A DNA stretch of 17,163 bases from an uncultured Oscillospiraceae bacterium (GTDB lineage: Bacteria > Bacillota > Clostridia > Oscillospirales > Oscillospiraceae), in the NCBI GenBank assembly GCA_900763675.1, contig CAAFLE010000098.1, positions 1 to 17,163 on the forward strand, in the 5' to 3' direction. How positions within the stretch are numbered: position 1 is the stretch's first letter; each line of letters starts with the position of its first letter. Position numbers and translations under genes: made by a program. Below the pieces are notes generated by a model, which saw only the letters and a program-made list of their open reading frames with translations, did not search any database and had not been told where the DNA came from. Shown here piece after piece: positions 1 through 6,994 of the stretch.

Positions 1-19
1 AAATGCGACAAGAAAGTCC

Positions 20-48
20 TTGTACTTTTCGACAATCTGTTTTATAAT
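20..48 (+). promoter_or_regulatory. sigma-A-type promoter for the Asp23/fakA-like operon
   Basis: The -35 candidate is TTGTAC (20-25) and the -10 is a perfect TATAAT (43-48), with a 17-base spacer. The -35 matches consensus at only three positions, so the -10 carries the call. Transcription would start near 55, about 26 bases before the first start codon. Confidence 0.6.
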
Positions 49-80
49 TATGAATCGATTGGTGGAAAGGAAGACTTGCC

Positions 81-434
81 ATGGTAAAACTTGACAACGA
101 AAGAGGCTCCATCTGCATCAGCTCGGAAGTGTTCACATGGCTGGCAGGTGACGCGGCAACCCGCTGCTTCGGCGTCAAAGGCATGGCCGGACGCGCCAAG
201 GAGAGCGGTCTGGTGCAGCTCCTTCGCCGGGAATCTATGACCAAGGGCGTTTCCGTTACGCCCAACGACGACGGCAGCATCACGATCGAACTTCACATCG
301 TGGTCGATCACGGCGTGAACATCGCCGCGCTTTGCAGCAGCATTATGAACGAAGTCAGCTACAAGGTCTCCTCCGCTACGGATGTTTCCGTCCGTCAGGT
401 GGATGTCTATGTAGATTCCATGACGATGGACTGA
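81..434 (+). CDS. yloU: Asp23/Gls24 family envelope stress protein (YloU-like)
   Basis: The product is a 117-residue soluble protein of the Asp23/Gls24 (DUF322) family. Members are cytosolic or membrane-associated and are linked to envelope and alkaline stress; their exact biochemical role is unknown. The family signature is visible: an N-terminal strand (ISSEVFTWLAG, about residues 13-23), a central GSITIELHIVV strand (about 65-75), and a C-terminal amphipathic segment ending VRQVDVYVDSM. The ATG at 81 follows GGAAAGG at 64-70. Only 24 bases separate its stop from the next gene, a DAK2-domain protein. That yloU-yloV order is conserved in Firmicutes and supports the call. The short form, without the long tails of Asp23 itself, fits YloU better than Asp23. 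Confidence 0.9.
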   Translation: MVKLDNERGSICISSEVFTWLAGDAATRCFGVKGMAGRAKESGLVQLLRRESMTKGVSVTPNDDGSITIELHIVVDHGVNIAALCSSIMNEVSYKVSSATDVSVRQVDVYVDSMTMD

Positions 435-458
435 TTCAGCCAAGGAGGAAGCCCCGCA

Positions 459-2117
459 GTGAGAAATACAATCGGCGGTCAGGCGTTTGCGGAAATGATC
501 TTCTGCGCCTCGGCCGCGCTGGACGAGAACCGCCAGCAACTCAACGAGCTTAACGTTTTCCCCGTGCCGGACGGCGACACCGGCACGAATATGTCCCTGA
601 CGATGTCCGCCGCCGCGACCGCTTTGCGCGGCCGCACCCCCTCCGCCGTCGGCGACGCTGCCGACGCCGCCGCCTCCGCGCTGCTCCGCGGCGCACGCGG
701 CAACTCCGGCGTTATCCTCTCTCTGCTCTTTCGCGGGCTTGCCAAGAGTCTGCGCGGCAAGGCGGAGTGCAACGCCGCCGACTGGGCAAAGGCGATGTGC
801 GACGGCGTGGACGCCGCCTACAAAGCCGTTATGAAGCCCGCCGAGGGTACCGTCCTCACGGTGTCCCGCTGCGCCTCCGAGGCCGCCGCCGAGCGTGTCA
901 AGGCGGGCGTGACCGATCTGGAGGAGCTGCTCGGCGACGCGCTCGCCGTGGCGAAGGAGACGCTTGCCAAAACCGTGGACATGAACCCCGTGCTGAAAAA
1001 GGCGGGCGTTGTGGACGCCGGCGGTCAGGGCTATGTCGTCATTCTCGAGGCGATGCTTCTGTGCCTTCAGGGCAAGTTCGTCGCCAAGGCTCCCGTAACG
1101 GAGACAAAGACGAGCGCGGAGTTTTCCGCCATCAACGACGAGGAGATCACGTTCACCTACTGCACCGAGTTTATTGTCGCCCGCGAGAAGCAGCGCGACC
1201 CCGAGCTGCTGCGCACGTTTTTACAGAATCTCGGCGACTGCCTTGTTCTTGTGGAGGACGACGACATCATCAAGGTCCACGTCCACACGGACGCGCCGGG
1301 CAGAGCGCTGACCGAGGCGCTGCGCTACGGTCCGCTCCAGACGGTAAAGATCGAGAATATGCGCAACCAGCACACCTCTCTCGCCGACAAGGAGACCGCC
1401 GCCGAAGCGCCGAAGGCAGAGCCGGAGACCGAGCCGGAGCCGGAGTTCGCGCCCGCGGAAAAGCCGGTCGGCTTTGTCGCCGTGTGCGCCGGAGACGGCA
1501 TGGCGGATCTCTTCCGCTCGCTCGGCGCCGACCGGATCGTCACCGGCGGACAGACGATGAACCCCTCGACGGAGGACATCCTCCGCGAGGTGAACAAAAC
1601 GCCCGCCTCCACCGTGTTCGTGTTTCCGAACAACAAGAACATCATCATGGCGGCGGAGCAGTGCATCCCGCTGACGGAAAAGACCGTGCGCGTCATCCCG
1701 ACCCGCACCGTGCCGCAGGGCGTCGCCGCGCTCGCCTACATGGACCCCGACCAGTCGCCCGACGAGCTGGAGGAGAATTTCAAGGAGAGCGCCGCAAGAG
1801 TCCACACCGCGCTCATCACCTATGCCGCCCGCGATTCGGATTTTGACGGGCACGCCATTCACGCAGGCGAGTATCTTGCGCTGCTCGACGGGAAGCTGCT
1901 CGGCAGCTACGCCAATCTCCCGACGCTCCTCAAGGAGCTGAACTGGGCGTTCGGCGAGCTGGAGCCGGAGTTCCTCACCGTGTACTACGGACAGGACGCG
2001 ACCGAGCAGGACGCCAACGGCGTCGCCGAGAGTCTCACCTCCTGCTTCCCCGACGCCGATGTGTCGCTCGTGAGCGGCGGTCAGCCGGTATATTATTACA
2101 TGATCGCGGCGGAGTGA
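459..2117 (+). CDS. fakA: DAK2 domain fatty acid kinase-like protein (FakA/YloV)
   Basis: The 552-residue protein belongs to the YloV/FakA family. FakA phosphorylates fatty acids held by FakB (DegV) proteins so that exogenous fatty acids can enter phospholipid synthesis. The N-terminal DhaL-like kinase domain carries the Mg/ATP motif NVFPVPDGDTGTN (residues 32-44, with D38 and D40 as likely metal ligands) and GARGNSGVILS (78-88). A middle domain follows, then an acidic Glu/Pro linker (about 311-336) and a C-terminal DegV-like domain to residue 552. The start is GTG at 459, placed by AAGGAGG at 442-448; starting there gives the usual family N-terminus (NTIGGQAFAEMI). It is cotranscribed with the Asp23 gene. 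No fakB lies in the window. The enzymatic role is inferred from the family. Confidence 0.92.
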   Translation: MRNTIGGQAFAEMIFCASAALDENRQQLNELNVFPVPDGDTGTNMSLTMSAAATALRGRTPSAVGDAADAAASALLRGARGNSGVILSLLFRGLAKSLRGKAECNAADWAKAMCDGVDAAYKAVMKPAEGTVLTVSRCASEAAAERVKAGVTDLEELLGDALAVAKETLAKTVDMNPVLKKAGVVDAGGQGYVVILEAMLLCLQGKFVAKAPVTETKTSAEFSAINDEEITFTYCTEFIVAREKQRDPELLRTFLQNLGDCLVLVEDDDIIKVHVHTDAPGRALTEALRYGPLQTVKIENMRNQHTSLADKETAAEAPKAEPETEPEPEFAPAEKPVGFVAVCAGDGMADLFRSLGADRIVTGGQTMNPSTEDILREVNKTPASTVFVFPNNKNIIMAAEQCIPLTEKTVRVIPTRTVPQGVAALAYMDPDQSPDELEENFKESAARVHTALITYAARDSDFDGHAIHAGEYLALLDGKLLGSYANLPTLLKELNWAFGELEPEFLTVYYGQDATEQDANGVAESLTSCFPDADVSLVSGGQPVYYYMIAAE

Positions 2118-2144
2118 ACGATCTGCGTTCCGATCCCGTCTTAT

Positions 2145-2176
2145 AAAAAGAGACCCGCTCCGCGGGTCTCTTTTTT
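2145..2176 (+). terminator. intrinsic terminator after fakA
   Basis: The arms AGAGACCCGC (2149-2158) and GCGGGTCTCT (2162-2171) form a perfect 10-bp stem with a 3-base loop, followed by a run of Ts to 2176. A-T pairing can extend the stem by four bases, so it may also work in the other direction. Confidence 0.92.
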
Positions 2177-2202
2177 CCAAAGAAAGAAAAAGGATTACTT
2201 CT

Positions 2203-3177
2203 ATGGCAAAACGTTCTGACCATTCCGGCGGCACGGCGCTCAAAACGCGCCCCCGCGCCGGACGCATTCTGCTCTGGGCGCTGCTCGCGGCGCTGCTGAT
2301 CGGCGCGGTCGTTGTCGTCGTGTCGCTGCTGCGGCGCTCACCGGAAACGCCCGAAACGCCGGACGCCGCGGCGTCTCCCGCCGCCACGGCGGAGTCTGTC
2401 GTCTCGCCCTCGGAAACGCCGCTGCCCGAAGAGCTGCGCGAAGCGCCCCTCTCTCCGGAAGCGGAGATCGCCGAACGCGCCGCTGTGCGCTCGAACGGCT
2501 TTCCGATGCTCGCATGGTCGCCGGACGGCTTTTCCGCCGATGCAAACGGACGGATGCGCTATTCCGGCGGGACGTATCTCACCGGAATCGACGTTTCGGA
2601 GCATCAGTACGACATCGACTGGGCAAAGGTCGCCGCCGACGGCATCGACTTTGCCATGATCCGCGTCGGCTACCGCGGCTCGACCGCCGGCGGGCTGTAT
2701 ACGGACGAATACTTCAAAAAGAATATCGCCGGGGCGACCGCCGCGGGGCTGAAGGTCGGCGTATATTTCTATTCGCAGGCGATAAACGCCGAGGAAGCTG
2801 CCGAGGAAGCCGCCTATGTGCTGGACGCCATCCGCCCGTACTCCGTCACGCTCCCGGTCGTGTTTGACTGGGAGATCGTCGGCGGGAACGAGGCGCGGAC
2901 GTACACCGTTTCGCGTGCCGTGCTGTGCGAGTGCGCCAAAACGTTCTGCGACGTCGTGGAAAGCGCCGGGTACGACGCGATGATCTATTTCACGCAGTAT
3001 CTCGGCTACCGCAAGTACATACTCCGCCAGCTCGCCGACTACGAGTTCTGGTACGCCGAATACGAAGCGCAGCCGCGCATTGTGTTCCATTTCGATATGT
3101 GGCAGTATTCCAGCACCGGCTCGGTGGACGGCATCGAGGGCGACGTGGACCTGAACATCTATTTCCGGAAAAGCTGA
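2203..3177 (+). CDS. membrane-anchored GH25 family muramidase (lysozyme)
   Basis: The 324-residue protein has a short basic cytoplasmic N-terminus and one hydrophobic helix (about 22-43, ending LLRR). A Pro/Ala/Glu-rich linker (about 46-100) leads to a glycoside hydrolase family 25 domain (about 126-324). The domain shows its hallmarks: GIDVSEHQ (128-135, D130), FDWE (221-224, with D222 and E224 as the likely catalytic pair), and a C-terminal MWQYSSTG...GDVDLN motif. GH25 enzymes cleave the MurNAc-GlcNAc beta-1,4 bond of peptidoglycan. The helix makes this a membrane-tethered, outward-facing enzyme, suggesting wall turnover or a spore-related role rather than secretion. The ATG at 2203 follows AAAAGGA near 2187-2193. 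I see no clear promoter in the short gap after the upstream terminator. The spore role is a guess. Confidence 0.92.
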   Translation: MAKRSDHSGGTALKTRPRAGRILLWALLAALLIGAVVVVVSLLRRSPETPETPDAAASPAATAESVVSPSETPLPEELREAPLSPEAEIAERAAVRSNGFPMLAWSPDGFSADANGRMRYSGGTYLTGIDVSEHQYDIDWAKVAADGIDFAMIRVGYRGSTAGGLYTDEYFKKNIAGATAAGLKVGVYFYSQAINAEEAAEEAAYVLDAIRPYSVTLPVVFDWEIVGGNEARTYTVSRAVLCECAKTFCDVVESAGYDAMIYFTQYLGYRKYILRQLADYEFWYAEYEAQPRIVFHFDMWQYSSTGSVDGIEGDVDLNIYFRKS

Positions 3178-3184
3178 GCGATTT

Positions 3185-3225
3185 CGGCGTTACCGTTTTT
3201 TTAACAAAGCGGTAACGCCGTTTTC
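3185..3225 (+). terminator. intrinsic terminator after the GH25 gene
   Basis: CGGCGTTACCG (3185-3195) and CGGTAACGCCG (3210-3220) make a perfect 11-bp stem with a 14-base T-rich loop, followed by TTTTCCTT. The tail is short for an ideal terminator. Confidence 0.75.
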
Positions 3226-3226
3226 C

Positions 3227-3255
3227 TTGCCACGGACGGCACGGAATGCTATGAT
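3227..3255 (+). promoter_or_regulatory. sigma-A-type promoter with extended -10
   Basis: TTGCCA (3227-3232) is followed after exactly 17 bases by TATGAT (3250-3255). TG at 3247-3248 gives an extended -10. Transcription would start near 3262, leaving a leader of about 22 bases before the inferred AUC start at 3284. Confidence 0.78.
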
Positions 3256-3283
3256 ATAGGAAAAACAAGAGGGGGCGAGCACC

Positions 3284-4207
3284 ATCGGCAAAAAGGAATA
3301 CGAATACAGCTCGGAGCAGCCGCTGCGCCCAAGCGCCGCGCCGGAGACGTTTCCGGCGTCGCATGAGTTTACCCCGCCCTACGAGCCGAAGCGGAGCCGC
3401 CGGAAGAAATTCGCGCCGCTCGCCGCCGCGGCGCTGCTGCTGCCGCTGCTCGCACTGGCAAAGCCCGCCGCCGAAGCGCCGCCGTCCGAGTCGGAGCCGG
3501 TCGTGACCGCCGCGCCCGCGCCGGCAGAAATTCCCGCTCCCGCGCCGGATTCGGAGCTGCGGTTTCTCTCGTTCGCCTCGCTCTGCGAAGCGGAGGTACG
3601 CTTTCCCGCACCGGAGGACATCGTTTCCGCGGAGATCACGTTTTTCGACCCCAACTTTCCGGAGGAGGAGAAAACGTCCTCCATTCCGGAAAGCGCGATC
3701 GTGCGCGGCGAATACCGCACGATGCGCGAAACTTATTCCTCCGTGCGCGAGGCGCACCCGGATTTCTATGCCGACAGCACCGTGGAAAGCACGCTATCGG
3801 TGCGCGTCACAATCACGCATACCGACGGGCGGGTGGAAACGCTTTTTGCCGAACGTCCCGAAGCTCAGCGCTTCACGATCGCCTGCGGCTACGACGCCGA
3901 GACGGACGCCGTGCGCGTTTATCTCACGCCCACCGAGGGAGGCGCTGTTCCCAACGCCGTGATCAGCGGCGATCTTTCGCTGCTCGACGAGACGACCGTC
4001 TGCGTCCTGCCGGATGTTGAGGGCTTCGACGCGCTCTCGGCAAGCGTCGAGACGAATGAGTATTCCTGCATCGTTTCGCTCCCCCTGCCGGAAGCGCATG
4101 AGGAGCTTGTGACCGTCCATGTATATTTTCTGCCGGACGGCGAGACGGAGCCTTTCGACTTTGCCGAAACCGTCCTCACCGCGCCGCATAAGGAGGAAAC
4201 CCCATGA
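3284..4207 (+). CDS. membrane-anchored protein of unknown function, apparent AUC start
   Basis: I do not recognise the family. Read from codon ATC at 3284, the protein is 307 residues. It has a hydrophilic N-terminus, a basic stretch KRSRRKK (36-42), one hydrophobic helix (about 44-60), a Pro/Ala/Glu-rich stalk (60-85), and an outward domain of alternating short strands that may be a beta-sandwich. The start is odd. AAGAGGGGG (3267-3275) is a good Shine-Dalgarno site 8 bases before ATC, an in-frame TAG lies at 3257-3259, and there is no ATG, GTG or TTG between. The next in-frame candidate is GTG at 3503, which has no ribosome site and would remove the whole membrane anchor. The stop overlaps the next ATG (ATGA at 4204-4207), so the protein is translationally coupled to the MscS channel and may work with it. 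Confidence 0.72.
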   Translation: MGKKEYEYSSEQPLRPSAAPETFPASHEFTPPYEPKRSRRKKFAPLAAAALLLPLLALAKPAAEAPPSESEPVVTAAPAPAEIPAPAPDSELRFLSFASLCEAEVRFPAPEDIVSAEITFFDPNFPEEEKTSSIPESAIVRGEYRTMRETYSSVREAHPDFYADSTVESTLSVRVTITHTDGRVETLFAERPEAQRFTIACGYDAETDAVRVYLTPTEGGAVPNAVISGDLSLLDETTVCVLPDVEGFDALSASVETNEYSCIVSLPLPEAHEELVTVHVYFLPDGETEPFDFAETVLTAPHKEETP

Positions 4208-5040
4208 AACCGAAATCCACGAAAGTTCCCGTTCTTCTGATCGTTTCCGTCGTATTCTGTGCTGCGGGCTTCATGCTCCGGCCGCTCATGCCGGGCTTTG
4301 CCGATATGCTCCGCCATCTCGGCTTTATCTGGATCGGGTACGGTGTGCTGGCAATGCTGCTCCGGCTGCCGACGCAGACGCGGGCAAGGACCGTCTGCTC
4401 GCTGGCGCGGAGCATTCTCTCCTACACGGCGGTGCTGCTCTCGGTCTTTTTCGGACTGCGTGCGCTCGGCGTGGATGTGACCGCATCGCTCGCAAGCGTC
4501 GGCGTGGTGACGCTTATCATCGGCTTCGGCGCACAGTCACTCATCGAGGACGTGCTTACGGGCGTGTTTCTCATCGCCGAGGGGCGCTACAACGTCGGCG
4601 ACATTCTCGTACTGGACGATTTCCGCGGCAAGGTCGTGGACATCAGCGTCCGCACCACGACGCTCGAGGACGCCGGAGGAAACCATAAAATCATCAACAA
4701 CTCCGAGATCCGCAATTTCCAGAACCGTTCGCAGAAAACGTCCATGGCGGTGAGCGAGATCGCCGTCGGCTACGACGCCGATCTCCGCGCCGTCGAAGCC
4801 GTGATCGCGGACGCGCTGCCCTCCATGTACGAAGAAAACCGCGGCATTTTCCTCGCCGCGCCGGAATATCTTGGCGTGGAGGAGCTTGCCGACAGCGCCG
4901 TCGTGCTGAAATTCGCCGTTTCCACAACAGAGGAAAACATTTTCGCCGCCCGCCGGGCGCTCAACCGCTCGCTCAAGCTGCTCTTCGACGACAAGGGCAT
5001 CGACATTCCCTACCCTCAGCTCACCGTACACACAAAATAA
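4204..5040 (+). CDS. MscS family mechanosensitive ion channel
   Basis: The 278-residue small-conductance mechanosensitive channel protein has hydrophobic segments at about 8-26, 36-54 and 65-86. The pore-lining helix follows (about 91-120), with a Gly/Ala-rich pattern ending IIGFGAQSLIEDVLTGVFLI. Next come the MscS beta domain, with the family motif YNVGDILVLDDFRGKV, then NNSEIRNF, and a C-terminal alpha/beta domain. Such channels open under membrane tension to release solutes in osmotic downshock; some transport specific solutes. The ATG at 4204 overlaps the upstream stop as ATGA, and GGAGG (4192-4196, inside the upstream gene) serves as ribosome site. It shares the promoter at 3227-3255 and ends at the bidirectional terminator. 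Confidence 0.93.
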   Translation: MKPKSTKVPVLLIVSVVFCAAGFMLRPLMPGFADMLRHLGFIWIGYGVLAMLLRLPTQTRARTVCSLARSILSYTAVLLSVFFGLRALGVDVTASLASVGVVTLIIGFGAQSLIEDVLTGVFLIAEGRYNVGDILVLDDFRGKVVDISVRTTTLEDAGGNHKIINNSEIRNFQNRSQKTSMAVSEIAVGYDADLRAVEAVIADALPSMYEENRGIFLAAPEYLGVEELADSAVVLKFAVSTTEENIFAARRALNRSLKLLFDDKGIDIPYPQLTVHTK

Positions 5041-5050
5041 AAAGCGCAAG

Positions 5051-5090
5051 AAAGCGCCCGCCGGAATCTACATTCCGACGGGCGCTTTTT
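5051..5090. terminator. bidirectional intrinsic terminator between convergent genes
   Basis: AAAGCGCCCG-C-CGGAAT (5051-5067) pairs with ATTCCG-A-CGGGCGCTTT (5072-5088), with one internal mismatch and a 4-base loop. There is a T run on the plus side (5086-5090) and an A-rich stretch on the left, so it can stop the MscS transcript and the opposing membrane-protein transcript. Confidence 0.9.
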
Positions 5091-5105
5091 GTTTGCCTGA
5101 AGCGG

Positions 5106-5876
5106 TTAATATCCCTCTTCCTCCGGCGCGGGAGGAACGAAGTTGTTGATAAGGATCCAGCACATGACCGCCGAGCCGATGCCCCAGCCGCCGAGAACGG
5201 CGCGGGCGCCGAGCGAGGCGCTGTCGGTCAGCGTGGCAAGGCTCGTCACCAGCGCGAGCATACACGCGAAAATCGTCTGGCGCGGCTTGGCGCGGTAAAA
5301 GAGATACGCGCTCAGCCGGAACACGGCGAGCAGACACATGGCGATCGCCAGAATTTCCATGCCGTAGGACCAGAGGATCGGGTTCGCGGCGTTCTGCTTA
5401 TAGAAAACGACGAGCCACAGGCAGAAGAACAGCACCGGCAGCACGCTCAGCGCCGCGCCGAAGCCGCCCCAGCGGGGAAGCTGCGGCAGCATGGCAAGCA
5501 CCGGCGCGGACAAAAGCCCCAGCAGCGCCGCCGCTTTCATCAGCGTGTCCTCCTCCTTGAAGAAGAGGTACACCGAGCCGAAGGCGGCAAGCGCCGCCAC
5601 GGCGGTGAGGATCCAGCCGGTCTCGCGGTGCGGCAGAGCAAGCGCATCCTCCGGCTCCGCGGGGGCGCAGTCGGTTTTCATCCGCCCCGACAGCCACCAG
5701 AGCGCCGCGGCAACGATCAGGAGCGCCGCGACGAGCATCGTCGTGATCGGCGCGTGCAGCGTCGGGAGACCGGTTTCTTCGTCGAATATCGTCTGCACCT
5801 GAAGCCAGCGCAGCATGACGGTCAACGCGCCGAACACGGTTCCCGCCATCGTATATATCCATGCCTGTTTCTGCAT
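5106..5876 (-). CDS. polytopic membrane protein of unknown function
   Basis: I do not recognise the family. From the ATG at 5876 the product is 256 residues with about eight hydrophobic helices (roughly 7-23, 44-63, 87-106, 114-131, 138-158, 170-192, 200-217, 228-246). It has short charged loops and an acidic C-terminus, PAPEEEGY. No catalytic or transport motif is visible. An open frame continues upstream to 5981, but that part overlaps the promoter at 5953-5981. The 5876 ATG is preceded by AGGACAGGGG and begins a normal membrane-protein N-terminus (MQKQAWIYTMAG), so I choose it. The gene stands alone, with its own promoter, a hairpin leader, and a terminator shared with the MscS gene. Confidence 0.8.
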   Translation of the reverse strand: MQKQAWIYTMAGTVFGALTVMLRWLQVQTIFDEETGLPTLHAPITTMLVAALLIVAAALWWLSGRMKTDCAPAEPEDALALPHRETGWILTAVAALAAFGSVYLFFKEEDTLMKAAALLGLLSAPVLAMLPQLPRWGGFGAALSVLPVLFFCLWLVVFYKQNAANPILWSYGMEILAIAMCLLAVFRLSAYLFYRAKPRQTIFACMLALVTSLATLTDSASLGARAVLGGWGIGSAVMCWILINNFVPPAPEEEGY

Positions 5877-5901
5877 AGGTAAGCCCCTGTCCTCATAGAG
5901 T

Positions 5902-5934
5902 TTCCCGTAAGCGCCGCTTGTCCGGCGCCGGGAA
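5902..5934 (-). promoter_or_regulatory. stem-loop in the 5' leader of the membrane-protein gene
   Basis: TTCCCG (5902-5907) pairs with CGGGAA (5929-5934), and GCGCC (5911-5915) with GGCGC (5924-5928), leaving a 3-base bulge and an 8-base loop. It lies in the roughly 70-base leader transcribed from the minus-strand promoter. No T run follows in either direction, so it is not a plain terminator. It may stabilise or regulate the mRNA; I do not recognise a riboswitch class. Confidence 0.45.
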
Positions 5935-5940
5935 CGAGGG

Positions 5941-5962
5941 AGTATAACCGGTATTTTATACT
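5941..5962. repeat. inverted repeat over the minus-strand promoter, candidate operator
   Basis: AGTATAA (5941-5947) and TTATACT (5956-5962) are perfect inverted copies separated by 8 bases. They cover the -10 box and predicted start site of the minus-strand promoter and lie just upstream of spoIID, where a repressor could act. The regulator is unknown. Confidence 0.4.
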
Positions 5963-5981
5963 CCTTTTGGTGTATCGTCAA
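5953..5981 (-). promoter_or_regulatory. sigma-A-type promoter for the membrane-protein gene
   Basis: On the minus strand TTGACG (5981-5976) is followed after 17 bases by TAAAAT (5958-5953). The predicted start is near 5946, giving a leader of about 70 bases. Confidence 0.75.
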
Positions 5982-5995
5982 GAGAGGGGTATGGT

Positions 5996-6994
5996 ATGAA
6001 GCGTTGTATGCTGATGAGCGCGGTATCGCTGCTCTTTTCTCTGCTGCTGCCCGTTACGGTGCAGCACGCCGCCGGCATTTCGGACGCCGCGCCGCCGGAG
6101 CCGGAAACGGAAGCCACCGCGCTGCCGGAAAGCAGCGTCCGGTTTGGGAGCGACGCTCTTACGAGCGTCACGCTGCGGCGCGGCGGCGCGGTGGAAACGC
6201 TCTCGATGGCGGAGTATCTCCCCGGCGTCGTCGCCGGGGAGATGCCGGCGTCCTTTGAGCCGGACGCGCTGCGGGCGCAGGCGGTCGCGGCGCGGAGCTA
6301 CGCGCTTTCCCGGCTCCTCTCTCCCCCGCCCTCGCACCCGGAGTGCGGTCTCTGCGACGATCCGGGCTGCTGCGAGGTGTATCTCACCGCCGCGCAGCGC
6401 CGCGAGCGCTGGGGCGAGCAGTACGCGCTCTGGGAGGAGCGCATTGAGGAAGCGGTGCGCGATACGGACGGGGTCGTTCTCGTCTATGGCGGCGAGCCGA
6501 TTGCCGCGTGCTTCCATGCCTCGAGCGCCGGGTACACCGAAAGCGGCGCGGCGGTGTGGGGCGCAAGCGTACCGTATCTCGTAAGTGTTTCCAGTCCCGA
6601 AACGGCGGCGGACGTGCCGAATTTCATCACGACCGCCGAGTTTTCCCCGGAGGAATTCCGGGAGACGTTCCTCGCCGCGCACCCGGACGCCGATCTCTCC
6701 GCGCTGCCGCCCGACTGGGTCGGCGAACGGACGGTGGATACGAGCGGGCGCGTATCGTCCGTGCGCATCGGCAATGTCTCCGTACCGGGGACGGAAATGC
6801 GCTCGCTCTTCTCGCTGCGCTCGGCAAACTTCACGCTCGTCTGGACGGGGCGCAGCTTTCTATTCACCGTTGCGGGCAGCGGTCACGGCGCGGGCATGAG
6901 CCAGTACGGCGCGAACGTCATGGCAAAGAACGGCTCGACGTGGCAGGACATCCTGACGCATTACTACCCCGGCGCGTCGCTCACGGAGCGATAG
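5996..6994 (+). CDS. spoIID: stage II sporulation protein D (SpoIID/LytB domain)
   Basis: The 332-residue SpoIID-family lytic transglycosylase cleaves denuded glycan strands during engulfment, working with SpoIIP and SpoIIM in the mother-cell membrane. An N-terminal hydrophobic segment (about 5-26) is the signal or anchor. The family motifs are complete: EYLPGVVAGEMPASF (73-87, where E82 matches the catalytic glutamate of B. subtilis SpoIID), ALRAQAVAARSYAL, a Cys-rich loop (ECGLCDDPGCCEVY) of the kind that binds zinc in SpoIID proteins, FHASSAGYTE, and GHGAGMSQYGA (296-306) ending HYYPG. The ATG at 5996 follows GAGAGGGG (5982-5989). I could not identify a convincing sigma-E promoter. Its end overlaps the convergent clpC stop by 14 bases. 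It is not next to its frequent partners murA or spoIIID, so an accessory paralogue is possible. Confidence 0.88.
   Translation: MKRCMLMSAVSLLFSLLLPVTVQHAAGISDAAPPEPETEATALPESSVRFGSDALTSVTLRRGGAVETLSMAEYLPGVVAGEMPASFEPDALRAQAVAARSYALSRLLSPPPSHPECGLCDDPGCCEVYLTAAQRRERWGEQYALWEERIEEAVRDTDGVVLVYGGEPIAACFHASSAGYTESGAAVWGASVPYLVSVSSPETAADVPNFITTAEFSPEEFRETFLAAHPDADLSALPPDWVGERTVDTSGRVSSVRIGNVSVPGTEMRSLFSLRSANFTLVWTGRSFLFTVAGSGHGAGMSQYGANVMAKNGSTWQDILTHYYPGASLTER

Noticed and set aside
767..1846. A 359-codon plus-strand frame inside the fakA-like gene
   Set aside because: It is Arg/Gly-rich, lies wholly within the well-supported kinase gene in another frame, and has no ribosome site.
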